Shown here: positions 33,692 through 44,457 of the stretch, piece by piece
Layout of the letters: every line of letters begins with the position of its first letter
Position numbering within the stretch: position 1 is the first letter of the stretch
Source of the DNA: Mesorhizobium muleiense
Lineage (GTDB): Bacteria; Pseudomonadota; Alphaproteobacteria; Rhizobiales; Rhizobiaceae
Direction of reading: 5' to 3'
Assembly: GCF_900099905.1 (NCBI RefSeq)
Contig: NZ_FNEE01000005.1
Coordinates: 124,001 to 188,000, forward strand
Length of the DNA: 64,000 nucleotides
Notes under the pieces: generated by a model
What the model was told of the DNA's origin: nothing
Database searches by the model: none
The model's input: only the letters and a program-made list of their open reading frames with translations
Translations under genes and position numbers: made by a program

Positions 33692-34579
33692 TCAAAGGCA
33701 ATCCAACGGAAATTTCAAATAGCGGCGGCCGTTGGATTCCGGTTCCGGCAAGCGCCCGCCATTCATGTTGACCTGCAGCGCGTGCAGGATCAGCCTCGGC
33801 ATCGGCAGCGTCCTGTCGCGCGCCTCGCGCAACGCAACGAAATCGGCCTCCGTCCTGCAAGCGGCAACATGGGTATTCCCGGATTTTTGTTCCGCGACCG
33901 TGCTCTCCCACAAGGGCTCGCGCCCCTCCACCTGGTAGTCATGACCGACGAACAGACGTGTCTCGTCCGGCAGCGCGAGGATATTTTGGATCGAGCGCCA
34001 GAGTTGCGCGGCACTGCCGCCGGGAAAGTCCGCTCTCGCCGTGCCGCTGTCCGGCATGAACAGCGTATCATGGATGAAAGCGGCGTCGCCGATCACATAG
34101 GTGATCGAGGCCAGCGTGTGGCCCGGCGAAAAAAGCACCTTTGCCGGAATGCCGCCGACCGTAAAGGTCTCGCCGTCGGCAAACAGCCTGTTCCACTGGG
34201 ATCCGTCGGCAGGAAACCCCGGCCAGTTGTAGATTGCCTTCCACAGTTTCTGGACGTCGACGATCTTCTCGCCGATCGCCGTCGGCGCTCCTGTCTTCGT
34301 GCTGAGATAGTGTGCCGCCGAGAAATGGTCGGCATGCGGGTGGGTGTCGAGGATCCATTCGACAACCAGCCGTTGATCTCTAACGAAGTCGAGCAGGGCG
34401 TCCGCATTTTTCGTGGCAGTGGCGCCGGACTTCTCGTCGAAATCCAGGACCGGATCAATGATTGCGCATCGTCGCGTCTGCGGGTCGGCAACGACATACT
34501 GGATGGACCCGCTCGGCTTGTCGTAAAAGCCTGCGACCTGCAGCCTGGCCGATGTCGCGTCCAATCCCGGCTCCCACAA
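33692..34579 (-). CDS. MBL-fold metallo-hydrolase (Blh/persulfide dioxygenase-like)
   Basis: A 295-aa metallo-beta-lactamase-fold enzyme with the metal motif T-H-P-H-A-D-H-F-S, further ligands at S-P-G-H-T-L-A-S and D-T-L-F, and G-H-D-Y near the end. This set resembles glyoxalase-II-like proteins, including ETHE1-type persulfide dioxygenases and rhizobial Blh (which acts in sulfide handling). The opening segment Y-D-K-P-S-G-S-I-Q-Y-V-V is typical of that group. No sulfur gene sits beside it, so the role is inferred by family. It lies 130 bp downstream of the peroxiredoxin gene on the same strand. Confidence 0.78.
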   Translation of the reverse strand: MWEPGLDATSARLQVAGFYDKPSGSIQYVVADPQTRRCAIIDPVLDFDEKSGATATKNADALLDFVRDQRLVVEWILDTHPHADHFSAAHYLSTKTGAPTAIGEKIVDVQKLWKAIYNWPGFPADGSQWNRLFADGETFTVGGIPAKVLFSPGHTLASITYVIGDAAFIHDTLFMPDSGTARADFPGGSAAQLWRSIQNILALPDETRLFVGHDYQVEGREPLWESTVAEQKSGNTHVAACRTEADFVALREARDRTLPMPRLILHALQVNMNGGRLPEPESNGRRYLKFPLDCL

Positions 34580-34709
34580 TTCCCACCCGGCAGGAATGGT
34601 TTTCCCTGCCGGGGTAAAAGAAGAGCATGGTCATTCGCCAGCGCCGCGCCGTCAAGCACCGCATGCTTCGCCGGGGCAAAAAAGCCGAAAATCCTTCCGT
34701 GCCGCCTTC

Positions 34710-35369
34710 TCAGGCGGAGGGCTGCTTGGTCTTCCGGAGATACGGCAGGATCGTCTCGAAGGCGCCGAAACGCTTGACCGCATCCTCGTTGGAAACAGCG
34801 GCGGTGATGATGACGTCCTCGCCCTGCTTCCAGTTCGCCGGCGTCGCCACCTGGTGCTTGGCGGTCAACTGTATGGAATCGATCGCACGCAGGATCTCAT
34901 CGAAGTTACGGCCGGTGGTCATCGGATAGGTGAGAACCAGCTTGATCTTCTTGTCGGGGCCGATGACATAAACTGAACGCACCGTAGCGTTGTCGGCGGG
35001 CGTGCGGCCTTCCGAGGTTTCGCCGGCACCCGCCGGCAGCATCTCGTAGAGCTTGGCGACCTTGAGGTCCTTGTCGCCGATCAACGGGTAGTTCACCGAT
35101 TGGCCGGTCGCCTTTTTGATATCATCCTGCCATTTGCCATGGCTTTCGACCGGATCGACGGAAATGCCGATGATCTTGACGTTGCGCTTCTTGAACTCGC
35201 CTTCCAGCCCGGCCATCGTGCCGAGCTCGGTCGTGCAGACCGGCGTGAAATTCTTCGGATGGCTGAAAAGCACCGCCCAGTCGTCACCGATCCATTCGTG
35301 GAAGTTGATCGTCCCTTGCGTGGTTTCGGCCGTGAAATCCGGCGCGGTGTCGTTGATACGAAGGCTCAT
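34710..35369 (-). CDS. 1-Cys peroxiredoxin
   Basis: A 219-aa AhpC/TSA enzyme of the Prx6 (1-Cys) class. The peroxidatic cysteine is in T-P-V-C-T-T-E near residue 45, preceded by F-S-H-P-K-N-F. There is no second conserved active-site Cys, and the long C-terminal domain (W-K-Q-G-E-D-V-I) is typical of this class. It reduces peroxides using an external thiol. Confidence 0.9.
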   Translation of the reverse strand: MSLRINDTAPDFTAETTQGTINFHEWIGDDWAVLFSHPKNFTPVCTTELGTMAGLEGEFKKRNVKIIGISVDPVESHGKWQDDIKKATGQSVNYPLIGDKDLKVAKLYEMLPAGAGETSEGRTPADNATVRSVYVIGPDKKIKLVLTYPMTTGRNFDEILRAIDSIQLTAKHQVATPANWKQGEDVIITAAVSNEDAVKRFGAFETILPYLRKTKQPSA

Positions 35370-35579
35370 GATGCGTCCCTACCCTGTGATTGCAGCCGGC
35401 ATGGACCATCCACCGGCCCTGCTTCCGCCTTTTTACCACTGCGGCGTCATCCTTCATACGCCTGTTGCACCGGTACCGGGGCCGGCGACGACAACTTTTT
35501 CGCCTTTTGTCGCAAACAGCAGCATTCCCGCCCATTGATGCCGGCGCAATAGGGCGTTGGGCGCGATGGCAGTGGAAGT

Positions 35580-35945
35580 CTAGGCCTTGTTCACCGCCAG
35601 CGTCGTCGCCAGATCTTCCATGCGCTGGGCGAGCGCGCCAAGCGCCTGGGTCAGCACGGAATCGTTCTTGTCGGCCTTGGTCAGCGCGTCGTCACGCGTC
35701 TTGCGCAGTGTCAGCACTTCGCTTTCCATGCCCTTGACGCGTTTTTGCAGTTCCGAAAGCTCGTCCATGACCATGATGCCGGCCATCACCGTCAGCCGCT
35801 GGTCGCCGATTTCGCCGAATGAGTCTTTCAGATGCGAGACATAGCGGTCGAAGCGCTCGGCAAGGTCGATCAGATGCTCTTCCTGGCCTTCGTCGCAAGC
35901 CATGCGATACTGCTTGCCATCGATGGAAACCGTGACTTGTGCCAT
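35580..35945 (-). CDS. zapA: Cell division protein ZapA
   Basis: A 121-aa protein with the ZapA N-terminal head (A-Q-V-T-V-S-I-D-G-K-Q-Y-R-M-A-C) and a C-terminal coiled coil. ZapA binds and bundles FtsZ at the division ring. It is 11 bp downstream of the DUF4164 gene, a pairing usual in Rhizobiales. The 210-bp gap after it is where many relatives encode 6S RNA, but I could not confirm the fold here. Confidence 0.9.
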   Translation of the reverse strand: MAQVTVSIDGKQYRMACDEGQEEHLIDLAERFDRYVSHLKDSFGEIGDQRLTVMAGIMVMDELSELQKRVKGMESEVLTLRKTRDDALTKADKNDSVLTQALGALAQRMEDLATTLAVNKA

Positions 35946-35956
35946 TGGGCCAGCCC

Positions 35957-36229
35957 CTATCTATCCAACACGGCGCGGATGGTTTCCATGGCGGTCACCA
36001 GCCGACGCGACACTTCCTTGTTGGCGTCTTCCAGCCGTTCGGCGCGCGCTTCGGAATTGTCGAGTTCCTGCGCCAGCCGCGAGCGGTCGGCGTTCATGCG
36101 CTGCACCTCCGCCTCGGCTTCCGTATAGTCGCGCTCGTGCTCGAGCTTGGCCGCGACGGCGTTTTCCAGCCCCTCGATGGCCTTACCCAGCCTGGCGATG
36201 ACTTCCTTGAGTGTCGTTTCCCCGGTCAT
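35957..36229 (-). CDS. DUF4164 coiled-coil protein
   Basis: A 90-aa, almost wholly helical protein with heptad-like spacing (R-L-G-K-A-I-E-G-L-E-N-A-V-A-A-K-L-E-H). DUF4164 genes sit next to zapA in Rhizobiales and may have a division-related role. No enzymatic motif. Confidence 0.8.
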   Translation of the reverse strand: MTGETTLKEVIARLGKAIEGLENAVAAKLEHERDYTEAEAEVQRMNADRSRLAQELDNSEARAERLEDANKEVSRRLVTAMETIRAVLDR

Positions 36230-36389
36230 GGCTTTCGTCCTGCGCCCTGCCCATCACCGAATCATCCACGTTCAGAACGCGTTATGTCTGAAACATTACG
36301 CGCCGTGTGAAGCCAACGTCAATAAAGCTCTCGCGACTGTCCCCTGCTAACGCTAATTTAGGCCACCAAAGCCCTCCTGGCGCCATCGC

Positions 36390-36457
36390 AAGACCGGCAA
36401 AAGCGCCGGTTTACTGACCAACAAGATCGGCAAAAGCGCGCCGGTTTGTTGACTAAA
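36390..36457 (+). repeat. Two ~34-bp direct repeats upstream of tkt
   Basis: Units at 36390-36422 and 36423-36457 share AAGAYCGGCAAAAGCG..CGGTTT.yTGAC. Each contains a small CGGCAAAAGCGCCG-like dyad. They end 77 bp before the tkt start, where its promoter should be. Otherwise the 36230-36533 gap shows no gene. Confidence 0.75.
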
Positions 36458-36533
36458 AAGCCGCGCCTGCTATGTGTCGCGCACCCCTTTCCAGGGCTCT
36501 CCCAAGGCCCCGAACCCCGACACTGGAGGAAGC

Positions 36534-38525
36534 ATGACCTCGCGTGAACAACATGACCGGATGGCCAATGCGATCCGTTTTCTTTCCATGGACGCCGTCG
36601 AGAAGGCCCAGTCCGGCCACCCCGGCCTGCCCATGGGCTGCGCCGACATCGCCACGGTGCTGTTCACGCGTTTCCTGAAATACGATGCGAAGAACCCGCA
36701 TTGGCCCGATCGCGACCGTTTCATCCTGTCGGCCGGCCACGGGTCGATGCTGCTTTATTCGCTGCTTTATCTGACCGGCTACGAGGACATCACCCTCGAC
36801 CAGATCAAGCACTTCCGCCAGGTGGGGTCGAGGACGGCAGGCCATCCCGAATATGGCCATGCCGCCGGCATCGAGACGACGACCGGCCCGCTCGGCCAGG
36901 GACTTGCCAATTCGGTCGGTTTCGCGCTCGGCGAGCGCATCATGAATGCCGCGTTCGGCAACGACCTCGTCGACCACTACACCTATGTGCTGGCCGGTGA
37001 CGGCTGCCTGATGGAGGGCGTTTCCCAGGAAGCCATCGCGCTTGCCGGACATCTCAAGCTGAACAAGCTGATCGTCTTTTGGGACAACAACAACATCTCG
37101 ATCGACGGCCCGGTTTCGCTGGCCGACAACACCGATCAGGTCGCCCGCTTCCAGGCGTCCGGCTGGAACGCCAGCCACATCGACGGCCAGGATCCGGAAG
37201 CGATCGCCTATGCCATCGAGGCGGCGCGCCATTCCGACAAACCGACGATGATCGCCTGCAAGACGACGATCGGCTTCGGCGCGCCGACCAAGGCCGGCAC
37301 CAACAAGGCGCACGGCTCGCCGCTCGGCGCCGAGGAAATCGCCGGCGCGAGAAAATTCTTCGGCTGGGATTATCCGCCTTTCGAGCTTCCTGCCGATATC
37401 CTCGATGCTTGGCGCGACGCCGGCAAGACCGGCATCACGGCACGCACCGACTGGGAAGGCCGCCTTGCCAGGGCCGACACGCAGTTGCGCCGCGAATTCG
37501 AGCGCCGCATCAGTGGCACGCTGCCGGCTAATTTCGACTCCGTCATCACCGACTACAAGAAGAAGCTCTCTGCGGACAAACCGAAGGTCGCCACCCGCAA
37601 ATCGTCGGAAATGGCGCTCGAAATCATCAACGGCGCCGTGCCGGAAACCATCGGCGGCTCGGCCGACCTGACCGGCTCCAACAACACCAAGACCAGCCAG
37701 ACCAAGAACATCACGGCAGACGATTACGGCCAGCGCTACGTTCACTACGGCATCCGTGAGCACGGCATGGCCGCCGCGCTCAACGGACTGACGCTGCATG
37801 GCGGCCTCATCGCCTATGGCGGCACGTTCATGTGCTTTTCCGACTATGCCCGTCCGTCGATGCGGCTCGCCTCGCTGATGGGCATCCGCTCGATCTTCGT
37901 CATGACCCACGATTCCATCGGTCTCGGCGAAGACGGCCCCACCCATCAGCCGGTCGAGCATCTGGCCGCACTGCGCGCCATTCCGAACCACAATGTCTTC
38001 CGCCCGGCCGACGCGGTCGAAACCGCCGAATGCTGGCAGTTGGCGATCGAACAGGAAAAGACGCCTTCGACGCTGGCGCTGACCCGGCAGAACCTGGCGG
38101 CGGTGCGCAACGACTTCGTTGCGGAAAACCTTTGTCGCCAGGGCGCCTATGAGCTTGCCGCTGCCAGTGGCGATGCGGCGGTGACGATCTTCGCTTCGGG
38201 CTCCGAGGTCGAGATTGCGCTGGCGGCGCGCGAGGCATTGGAGAAGCACGGCCATCCGACCCGCGTCGTCTCTGTGCCCTGCTTCGAATTGTTCGACAAG
38301 CAAAATGCTGATTACCGCAACAAGACGATCGGCAACGCGCCGGTCAAGATCGCCATCGAAGCCGGCATCCGCCAGGGCTGGGATCATTTCATCGGCATCG
38401 ACGGCATCTTCATCGGCATGACCGGCTTCGGCGCCTCTGGCACGATTGAACAGCTCTATCCGCATTTCGGCATCACCGCCGAAGCAACGGTGAAGGCGGC
38501 GGAAGCCCGCCTGCACGGCGAGTAA
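36534..38525 (+). CDS. tkt: Transketolase
   Basis: A 663-aa thiamine-diphosphate enzyme of the pentose phosphate and Calvin-type pathways. It has S-G-H-P-G-L-P-M-G near the start, the ThDP motif G-D-G-C-L-M-E-G-V (about 135-143, then N-N-N) and the C-terminal ThDP-partner E-H-G-M-A. Length is typical. ATG at 36534 follows GGAGGAA. First of a same-strand run with gap, pgk and fba. Confidence 0.95.
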   Translation: MTSREQHDRMANAIRFLSMDAVEKAQSGHPGLPMGCADIATVLFTRFLKYDAKNPHWPDRDRFILSAGHGSMLLYSLLYLTGYEDITLDQIKHFRQVGSRTAGHPEYGHAAGIETTTGPLGQGLANSVGFALGERIMNAAFGNDLVDHYTYVLAGDGCLMEGVSQEAIALAGHLKLNKLIVFWDNNNISIDGPVSLADNTDQVARFQASGWNASHIDGQDPEAIAYAIEAARHSDKPTMIACKTTIGFGAPTKAGTNKAHGSPLGAEEIAGARKFFGWDYPPFELPADILDAWRDAGKTGITARTDWEGRLARADTQLRREFERRISGTLPANFDSVITDYKKKLSADKPKVATRKSSEMALEIINGAVPETIGGSADLTGSNNTKTSQTKNITADDYGQRYVHYGIREHGMAAALNGLTLHGGLIAYGGTFMCFSDYARPSMRLASLMGIRSIFVMTHDSIGLGEDGPTHQPVEHLAALRAIPNHNVFRPADAVETAECWQLAIEQEKTPSTLALTRQNLAAVRNDFVAENLCRQGAYELAAASGDAAVTIFASGSEVEIALAAREALEKHGHPTRVVSVPCFELFDKQNADYRNKTIGNAPVKIAIEAGIRQGWDHFIGIDGIFIGMTGFGASGTIEQLYPHFGITAEATVKAAEARLHGE

Positions 38526-38682
38526 ATATGCTGGTCTCCAGCGAAGCCGCACATGGCGGTTTCGCCGGCAGCCGCGACCTAATGGACTTAAATCCAACCC
38601 ATCGACGGCTGGATTCTTTGCCAGCCCGCCGTTATGAAGCTGCGGACTTGATCTTCGGCCTCCAACTCCCAGGGAGAGAAAA

Positions 38683-39693
38683 ATGACCGTCAGAGTTGCC
38701 ATCAACGGATTCGGCCGCATCGGCCGCAACATCCTGCGCGCCATCCACGAATCCGGCCGCAAGGACATCGATGTCGTCGCCGTCAACGACCTCGGCCCGG
38801 TCGAGACCAATGCACATCTGCTTCGCTACGACAGCGTGCATGGCCGCTTCCCGCATGAAGTTACGGTCGACGGTGACCAGATCACCGTCGGCAGCGAAAA
38901 ATTCAAGGTCACCGCGATCAAGGACCCGACGCAGCTGCCGTGGAAGGAGCTCGGCATCGACATCGCGCTCGAATGCACCGGCATCTTCACTGCCCGCGAC
39001 AAGGCCGCGGCGCATCTGACCGCCGGCGCCAAGCGCGTCCTCGTCTCGGCGCCGGCCGAGGGAGCCGACCTCACCGTCGTCTATGGCATCAACCACGACA
39101 AGCTGACCAAGGACCACATCGTCATCTCGAACGCCTCCTGCACCACCAACTGCCTGGCGCCGCTGGCAGCCGTGCTGCATGAAGCCGTCGGCATCGAGAA
39201 GGGCATGATGACGACGATCCACTCCTACACCGGCGACCAGCCGACATTGGACACCATGCACAAGGATCTCTACCGCGCCCGCGCCGCAGCGCTGTCGCAG
39301 ATCCCGACCTCGACCGGTGCGGCCAAGGCGATCGGCCTGGTGCTGCCCGACCTCAAGGGCAAGCTCGACGGCATCTCAATCCGCGTGCCGACCCCGAACG
39401 TCTCGGTCGTCGATTTCAAGTTCATCGCCAGGCGTGCGACCACGGTGGAGGAAATCAACGAGGCGGTGATCGCCGCCTCCAACGGCAAGCTGAAGGGCGT
39501 TCTCGCCGTCACCCGTCATCCGAACGTGTCGATCGACTTCAACCACGACCCGCACTCCTCGATCATGGCGCTCGACCAGACCAAGGTCATGGACGGCAAC
39601 TTCGTTTCGGTGCTGTCCTGGTACGACAATGAATGGGGTTTTTCCAACCGCATGGCGGACACATCAGTCGCCTTCGGCAAGACCATCGCCTAA
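38683..39693 (+). CDS. gap: Glyceraldehyde-3-phosphate dehydrogenase, type I
   Basis: A 336-aa enzyme. It has the Rossmann G-F-G-R-I-G-R-N near the start, the active-site [12 protein letters not shown] (catalytic Cys about residue 156) and the ending [10 protein letters not shown]. It oxidises glyceraldehyde 3-phosphate. Separated from tkt by 157 bp and followed by its own terminator. Confidence 0.95.
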   Translation: MTVRVAINGFGRIGRNILRAIHESGRKDIDVVAVNDLGPVETNAHLLRYDSVHGRFPHEVTVDGDQITVGSEKFKVTAIKDPTQLPWKELGIDIALECTGIFTARDKAAAHLTAGAKRVLVSAPAEGADLTVVYGINHDKLTKDHIVISNASCTTNCLAPLAAVLHEAVGIEKGMMTTIHSYTGDQPTLDTMHKDLYRARAAALSQIPTSTGAAKAIGLVLPDLKGKLDGISIRVPTPNVSVVDFKFIARRATTVEEINEAVIAASNGKLKGVLAVTRHPNVSIDFNHDPHSSIMALDQTKVMDGNFVSVLSWYDNEWGFSNRMADTSVAFGKTIA

Positions 39694-39720
39694 CGGCAGA
39701 ACCATCTTCTTGCGACTTGA

Positions 39721-39745
39721 AACGCCCGGCCTGTCCGGGCGTTTT
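39721..39745 (+). terminator. Rho-independent terminator after gap
   Basis: Stem AACGCCCGG/CCGGGCGTT (39721-39743) with a 5-base loop, running into T4. Confidence 0.9.
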
Positions 39746-39944
39746 CATGAGAGCGCCCAGCGCCCTTTTGAATGCGCAACGACGCTCTAAGGGTTTGTCT
39801 GGCAAGACCCGCGCCTTGAGCGCCAAAACACTCGAAAATCAGCGGCATAGGGCAAAAAACCACCCTCACGCCTTGCACCGGTCATGTCTTCGCCTCACTC
39901 TCCCGTAAAGCGAGAGGGACACGAATTCGAGGGGCAATTGGCGG

Positions 39945-41834
39945 ATGGAGCATGCGATCTATCTCATGACGCTGGTCGGCGCCGCGCTCGTCGTCGCCGC
40001 CGCGTTTTCGAGCCTGATCGCCTTCCGCTTCGGCGCCCCTCTCTTGCTGCTGTTTCTCTGCATTGGCCTGGCCACGGGAACCGACGGCCTCGGCATCCAG
40101 TTCGACAATGCGCGGCTGGCTTATTTTGCCGGCTCACTGGCGCTGGCGGTCATCCTGTTCGATTCCGGTTTCGGCACACCGCTCAACGCCCTGCGGCAGG
40201 CGGCCGGACCGGCGCTGTCGCTGGCGACCGTCGGCGTCCTTCTGACCACCGGGCTGTTCGGCGCCGTCGCCCACTATCTGCTCGATCTCAGCTGGCTGGA
40301 ATCCTTCTTGCTCGGGGCCGCTGTCGCCTCGACCGACGCCGCAGCGGTGTTCTTCCTGCTGCGCGCCGGCGAGATCAATTTGCGCGAACGCGTGCGTTCC
40401 ACGCTCGAGGTGGAATCCGGCACCAACGACCCGATCGCCATCTTCCTGACCATAAGCCTGGTCGAGATCATCGCCGCCAACGCCAGCCCCGAGGCCAGGG
40501 TGCTGGTTACCGACCTCGTCCTCGGCTTCCTTCTCAACATGGGGCTTGGCGCCATCGTCGGCATTTTCGGCGGCCTCGCCATCGTTCGCCTCGTCGACCG
40601 GCTCAATCTCGACCACGGGCTGCTGCCGATCTTCGTGCTGACGCTGTCGCTGATGGTGTTCGCCGCCGCCGGCGCCATTGGCGGCTCCGGCTTTCTGGCG
40701 GTCTATCTCGCCGGCCTCATTGCCGGCAATTCCGACATCCGCGCCGTCACCATCCTCAAGCGCTTCCAGGACGGCATGTCGTGGCTGGCGCAGATCATCA
40801 TGTTCCTGATCCTCGGCCTGTTCGCGACGCCCTCGCAATTTCCGGCGATCCTGCTGCCGGCGGTGCTGCTGGGCCTGTTCCTGATATTCGTGGCGCGGCC
40901 GATCGCCGTCTGGCTTTGCCTGATGCCGTTTCGTCTGCCGCGCCCGGAAGTCGCCTTCGTCTCATGGGTGGGTCTGCGTGGCGCCGTGTCGATCCTGCTC
41001 GCCATTACGCCGCTGCTTGGCGGTCTTGAGAATGGCCGCCTGATCTTCAACACCGCCTTCATCGTGGTGCTGGTGTCGCTGGTCATCCAGGGATGGACCG
41101 TCGGACCGCTGGCGCGCCGCCTCGGCCTGATCGTGCCCGCCCGCCTGGGTCCGCTGGACAAGGTCGAACTCGAATTGCCTGGCTCCGCCCATCACGAACT
41201 GCTCGCCTACCGCGTTGCACCTGGCAGCCCGGTGGCGCGCGGCGAGCGCATTCCGCGCTGGGCGCGGCCGTCGCTGGTGCTGCGCGACGGGCGCTCGATG
41301 CGCTTCCAGGACATGGGCAGGCTCGCCGCCGGCGACCATGTCTACATCTTCGTGCCGGATCGCTATCCGGCCCTGCTCGACAAGCTGTTCGCCAGCCGCG
41401 CCGTGGTCGATCCCGAGGATGCCGACTTCTTCGGCGCCTTCGCCGTCGATCCGGCGCGCTCCGCTGCGGAACTGGAAGCCGCTTACGCGCCGGGCCTGAC
41501 CGAGGAGGAACGCAAGCTGACCGTCGGCGACCTGGTGACGGCGCGGCTCGGCGGCCATGCCGAATATGCCGACCGCGTGCTGATTGGTCCGATCGAGCTG
41601 ATCGTCCGCGACGTCGACGACAAGGGCAGGATCACCGGTCTCGGTCTTTCCCTGGAGCCGACCGCGCCGGTGGCGCGGGTGCCGGTGTTCCTGAGTGCCG
41701 GCGAAATCGCCGACCGCATCGTTGGCTTTGTGCGCAATTGGCGCAAGCGGACCAAAAAGCCGGGTGCCGAGGCGCCGGACGACGCGGAACCGGCTCCACA
41801 GCCAGTGATGGAAAAAACAACCGGCGAGGGCTGA
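39945..41834 (+). CDS. Potassium/proton antiporter (NhaP2/CvrA type)
   Basis: A 629-aa protein. About twelve membrane segments (residues 1-385) form a CPA1 Na+/H+-exchanger domain with the ion-site motif E-S-G-T-N-D-P. A TrkA_C/RCK-C domain (about 405-480) and a CorC_HlyC-type transporter-associated domain (about 500-585) follow. This order matches bacterial K+/H+ antiporters of the NhaP2/CvrA group. It interrupts the glycolytic run on the same strand. A weak ribosome site precedes the ATG. Confidence 0.88.
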   Translation: MEHAIYLMTLVGAALVVAAAFSSLIAFRFGAPLLLLFLCIGLATGTDGLGIQFDNARLAYFAGSLALAVILFDSGFGTPLNALRQAAGPALSLATVGVLLTTGLFGAVAHYLLDLSWLESFLLGAAVASTDAAAVFFLLRAGEINLRERVRSTLEVESGTNDPIAIFLTISLVEIIAANASPEARVLVTDLVLGFLLNMGLGAIVGIFGGLAIVRLVDRLNLDHGLLPIFVLTLSLMVFAAAGAIGGSGFLAVYLAGLIAGNSDIRAVTILKRFQDGMSWLAQIIMFLILGLFATPSQFPAILLPAVLLGLFLIFVARPIAVWLCLMPFRLPRPEVAFVSWVGLRGAVSILLAITPLLGGLENGRLIFNTAFIVVLVSLVIQGWTVGPLARRLGLIVPARLGPLDKVELELPGSAHHELLAYRVAPGSPVARGERIPRWARPSLVLRDGRSMRFQDMGRLAAGDHVYIFVPDRYPALLDKLFASRAVVDPEDADFFGAFAVDPARSAAELEAAYAPGLTEEERKLTVGDLVTARLGGHAEYADRVLIGPIELIVRDVDDKGRITGLGLSLEPTAPVARVPVFLSAGEIADRIVGFVRNWRKRTKKPGAEAPDDAEPAPQPVMEKTTGEG

Positions 41835-41944
41835 CTGCTTGCGACGCGAGGCGCGGATCATATTTTCCGTGAACGCCGATGCAGGTCTTGCATCGTCGTT
41901 GATGCGGGGTAAGGTCCCCGCGATTTTTCGCGAAAGGGAACAGC

Positions 41945-43141
41945 ATGGCCGGCTTTAAGACACTGGACGACATCGGCAATATCGACGGCAAGCGCGTGCT
42001 GGTGCGCGTCGACCTCAACGTTCCCGTCGCCGACGGCAAGGTCACCGACGCCACCCGCATCGAGCGCATTGCGCCGACCATCGCCGAGCTTTCCGGCAAG
42101 GGCGCCAAGGTTATCCTGCTTGCCCATTTCGGCCGGCCCAAGGATGGGCCTTCGCCCGAATTCTCGCTTGAGCCGATCGCCAGGGCGGCCGCGGAGGTGC
42201 TTGGCCGCCCTGTCGGCTTCGCGGCCGATTGCATCGGCGACAAGGCCGCGAGCGCCGTCGCCGCCATGAACAACGGCGACGTGCTGCTGCTCGAAAACAC
42301 CCGCTTCCACAAGGCCGAGGAGAAGAACGACCCGGCCTTCACCGAAAAGCTGGCCACCAATGGCGACATCTTCGTCAACGACGCCTTTTCCGCCGCCCAC
42401 CGCGCCCATTCGTCGACGGAAGGGCTTGCGCAGCTGCTGCCGGCCTTCGCCGGCCGTACCATGCAAGCCGAGCTCGACGCGCTGGAAAAGGGCCTCGGCA
42501 ATCCCGTCCGCCCTGTCGTCGCCATCGTCGGCGGCGCCAAGGTCTCGAGCAAGATCGACCTCCTGATGAATCTGGTGAAGAAGGTCGACGCGCTGGTCAT
42601 CGGCGGCGGCATGGCCAACACCTTCCTCGCCGCGCGCGGCACCGCCGTCGGAAAATCGCTGTGCGAGCATGATCTCGCCAACACCGCCAAGCAGATCATG
42701 ATCGAGGCGGCCGAAGCCGGCTGCGCCGTCATCCTGCCGGTCGACGGTGTCGTCGCCAGGGAATTCAAGGCGGGCGCCGCCAGCGAAACCGTCGCCATAT
42801 CAGAGGTGCCGGCCGACGCCATGATCCTCGATGTCGGCGAAAAGACCGTGAAGACCGTTGCCGACTGGATCGACCGCGCCGCGACGCTGGTCTGGAACGG
42901 CCCGCTCGGCGCCTTCGAGATCGAGCCGTTCGACCGGGCGACGGTGGCGGCGGCCAGGCACGCCGCGGGCCGCACCAAGGCCGGCAAATTGATCTCGGTG
43001 GCAGGTGGCGGCGACACGGTGGCCGCCCTCAACCATGCCGGCGTCGCCGACGACTTCACCTATGTCTCGACCGCCGGCGGCGCCTTCCTGGAATGGATGG
43101 AGGGCAAGCCGCTGCCCGGTGTCGACGTGCTGAAGCGCTGA
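41945..43141 (+). CDS. pgk: Phosphoglycerate kinase
   Basis: A 398-aa two-domain kinase. It has the N-terminal R-V-D-L-N-V-P, F-G-R-P-K and H-R-A-H-S-S substrate motifs, [14 protein letters not shown] in the hinge, and the nucleotide site V-A-G-G-G-D-T at the end. ATG at 41945 follows AAAGGGAA. Confidence 0.95.
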   Translation: MAGFKTLDDIGNIDGKRVLVRVDLNVPVADGKVTDATRIERIAPTIAELSGKGAKVILLAHFGRPKDGPSPEFSLEPIARAAAEVLGRPVGFAADCIGDKAASAVAAMNNGDVLLLENTRFHKAEEKNDPAFTEKLATNGDIFVNDAFSAAHRAHSSTEGLAQLLPAFAGRTMQAELDALEKGLGNPVRPVVAIVGGAKVSSKIDLLMNLVKKVDALVIGGGMANTFLAARGTAVGKSLCEHDLANTAKQIMIEAAEAGCAVILPVDGVVAREFKAGAASETVAISEVPADAMILDVGEKTVKTVADWIDRAATLVWNGPLGAFEIEPFDRATVAAARHAAGRTKAGKLISVAGGGDTVAALNHAGVADDFTYVSTAGGAFLEWMEGKPLPGVDVLKR

Positions 43142-43301
43142 GGCCCTGAGGCCTTGGGCAACAGGCGAACGACGGCGTTTGCGCGATTCAATCGATTCGA
43201 GCTTTCCGCTTGGAATGGTTCGACTTGAACCTGCTTTGCTCTAGTGGTCTGCTAGCCCGGATTTTCACACTGTTGGGACAACCGGTTCAGGAGGATGCAC
43301 A

Positions 43302-44327
43302 ATGAGCGAACGTCTCGAGGACATTGCCGCTGCGATGGTGGCCGACGGCAAGGGTCTTTTGGCCGCCGACGAGAGTTCCGGCACCATCAAGAAGCGCTTC
43401 GACGTCATCGGCGTCGAATCGACCGCCGACAGCCGCCGCGACTATCGCGAGATGATGTTCCGCGCCAGGGAGGCGATGACCAGATACATCTCCGGCGTCA
43501 TCCTCTATGACGAGACCATTCGCCAGAAGGCCGCCGATGGCACGCCGCTGGTCGACATCATCAAGGCGACCGGCGCCATTCCAGGCATCAAGGTCGATGC
43601 CGGCGCCAAGCCGCTGGCCGGGTACCCCGGCGACACCATCACCGAAGGCCTCGACGGCCTGCGCGAGCGGCTCGCCGACTATTACAAGCTCGGCGCCCGT
43701 TTCGCCAAATGGCGTGCGGTGATCGACATCGACGTCGCCAGAGGCGTGCCCTCCGCCACGTCGATCGGCTCGAACGCCCATGCGCTCGCCCGCTATGCGG
43801 CGCTCTGTCAGGAGGCCGGCATCGTGCCGATCGTCGAGCCGGAGGTGCTGATGGACGGCGCCCACGACATCGGCACCTGCTACGAGATCAGCAAGGCAAC
43901 GCTGACGAAACTCTACACCGAGCTCTACGCCGCCCGCGTCGTCCTTGAAGGCACCATTCTGAAGCCGAACATGGTTCTCGCCGGCAAAAAGTCCGGCAAC
44001 ACCAGCAGCCCCGAGGAAGTCGCCGAAAAGACCATAAAACTGTTCCGCGAGACGGTGCCGGCAGCGATTGGCGGCATCGCCTTTCTCTCCGGTGGGCAAT
44101 CGGATGAGGAGGCGACCGCCAACCTCAACGCCATCAACGCCATCGGCCCGCATCCATGGAAGCTGACCTTCTCCTATGGCCGCGCCTTGCAGGCGGCGCC
44201 ACAGAAGGCATGGAGCGGCAAGGCGGCCAACGTCGCCGCTGCCCAGGCAGCCTTCGCCCACCGCGCCCACATGAACCACCTGGCAGCGCTTGGCAAATGG
44301 CAGCCGGAGCTGGAACAGGCCGCCTGA
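43302..44327 (+). CDS. fba: Fructose-bisphosphate aldolase, class I
   Basis: A 341-aa aldolase of the eukaryote-like class I. The start is typical (M-V-A-D-G-K-G-L-L-A-A-D-E-S). The Schiff-base lysine is in V-L-E-G-T-I-L-K-P-N-M-V near residue 225, and K-W-R-A-V is also present. It lacks the zinc motifs of class II enzymes. AGGAGG precedes the ATG. Ends the tkt-gap-pgk-fba set. Confidence 0.94.
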   Translation: MSERLEDIAAAMVADGKGLLAADESSGTIKKRFDVIGVESTADSRRDYREMMFRAREAMTRYISGVILYDETIRQKAADGTPLVDIIKATGAIPGIKVDAGAKPLAGYPGDTITEGLDGLRERLADYYKLGARFAKWRAVIDIDVARGVPSATSIGSNAHALARYAALCQEAGIVPIVEPEVLMDGAHDIGTCYEISKATLTKLYTELYAARVVLEGTILKPNMVLAGKKSGNTSSPEEVAEKTIKLFRETVPAAIGGIAFLSGGQSDEEATANLNAINAIGPHPWKLTFSYGRALQAAPQKAWSGKAANVAAAQAAFAHRAHMNHLAALGKWQPELEQAA

Positions 44328-44345
44328 CCGGTTCTTATCTTCGTC

Positions 44346-44370
44346 CGAACCCGGGCCATGTGCCCGGGTT
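44346..44370 (+). terminator. Hairpin after fba, terminator-like without T-tract
   Basis: Perfect 10-bp stem GAACCCGGGC/GCCCGGGTTC with a 5-base loop, 18 bp after the fba stop. No T-run follows, so termination is only probable. Confidence 0.5.
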
Positions 44371-44457
44371 CCATCTGCTCCAATGCTCCAGAAAAACGAC
44401 GCCGGTGTCGGCTTGCGTTGAGCCCGAACGTCGCTTGCCCCCATTAACTGGCTTTTG

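Noticed and set aside
35370..35579. Possible 6S RNA gene after zapA
   Set aside because: Synteny in Rhizobiales makes it a candidate, but I could not draw the long closing stem and central bubble. A covariance-model search for 6S RNA would decide.
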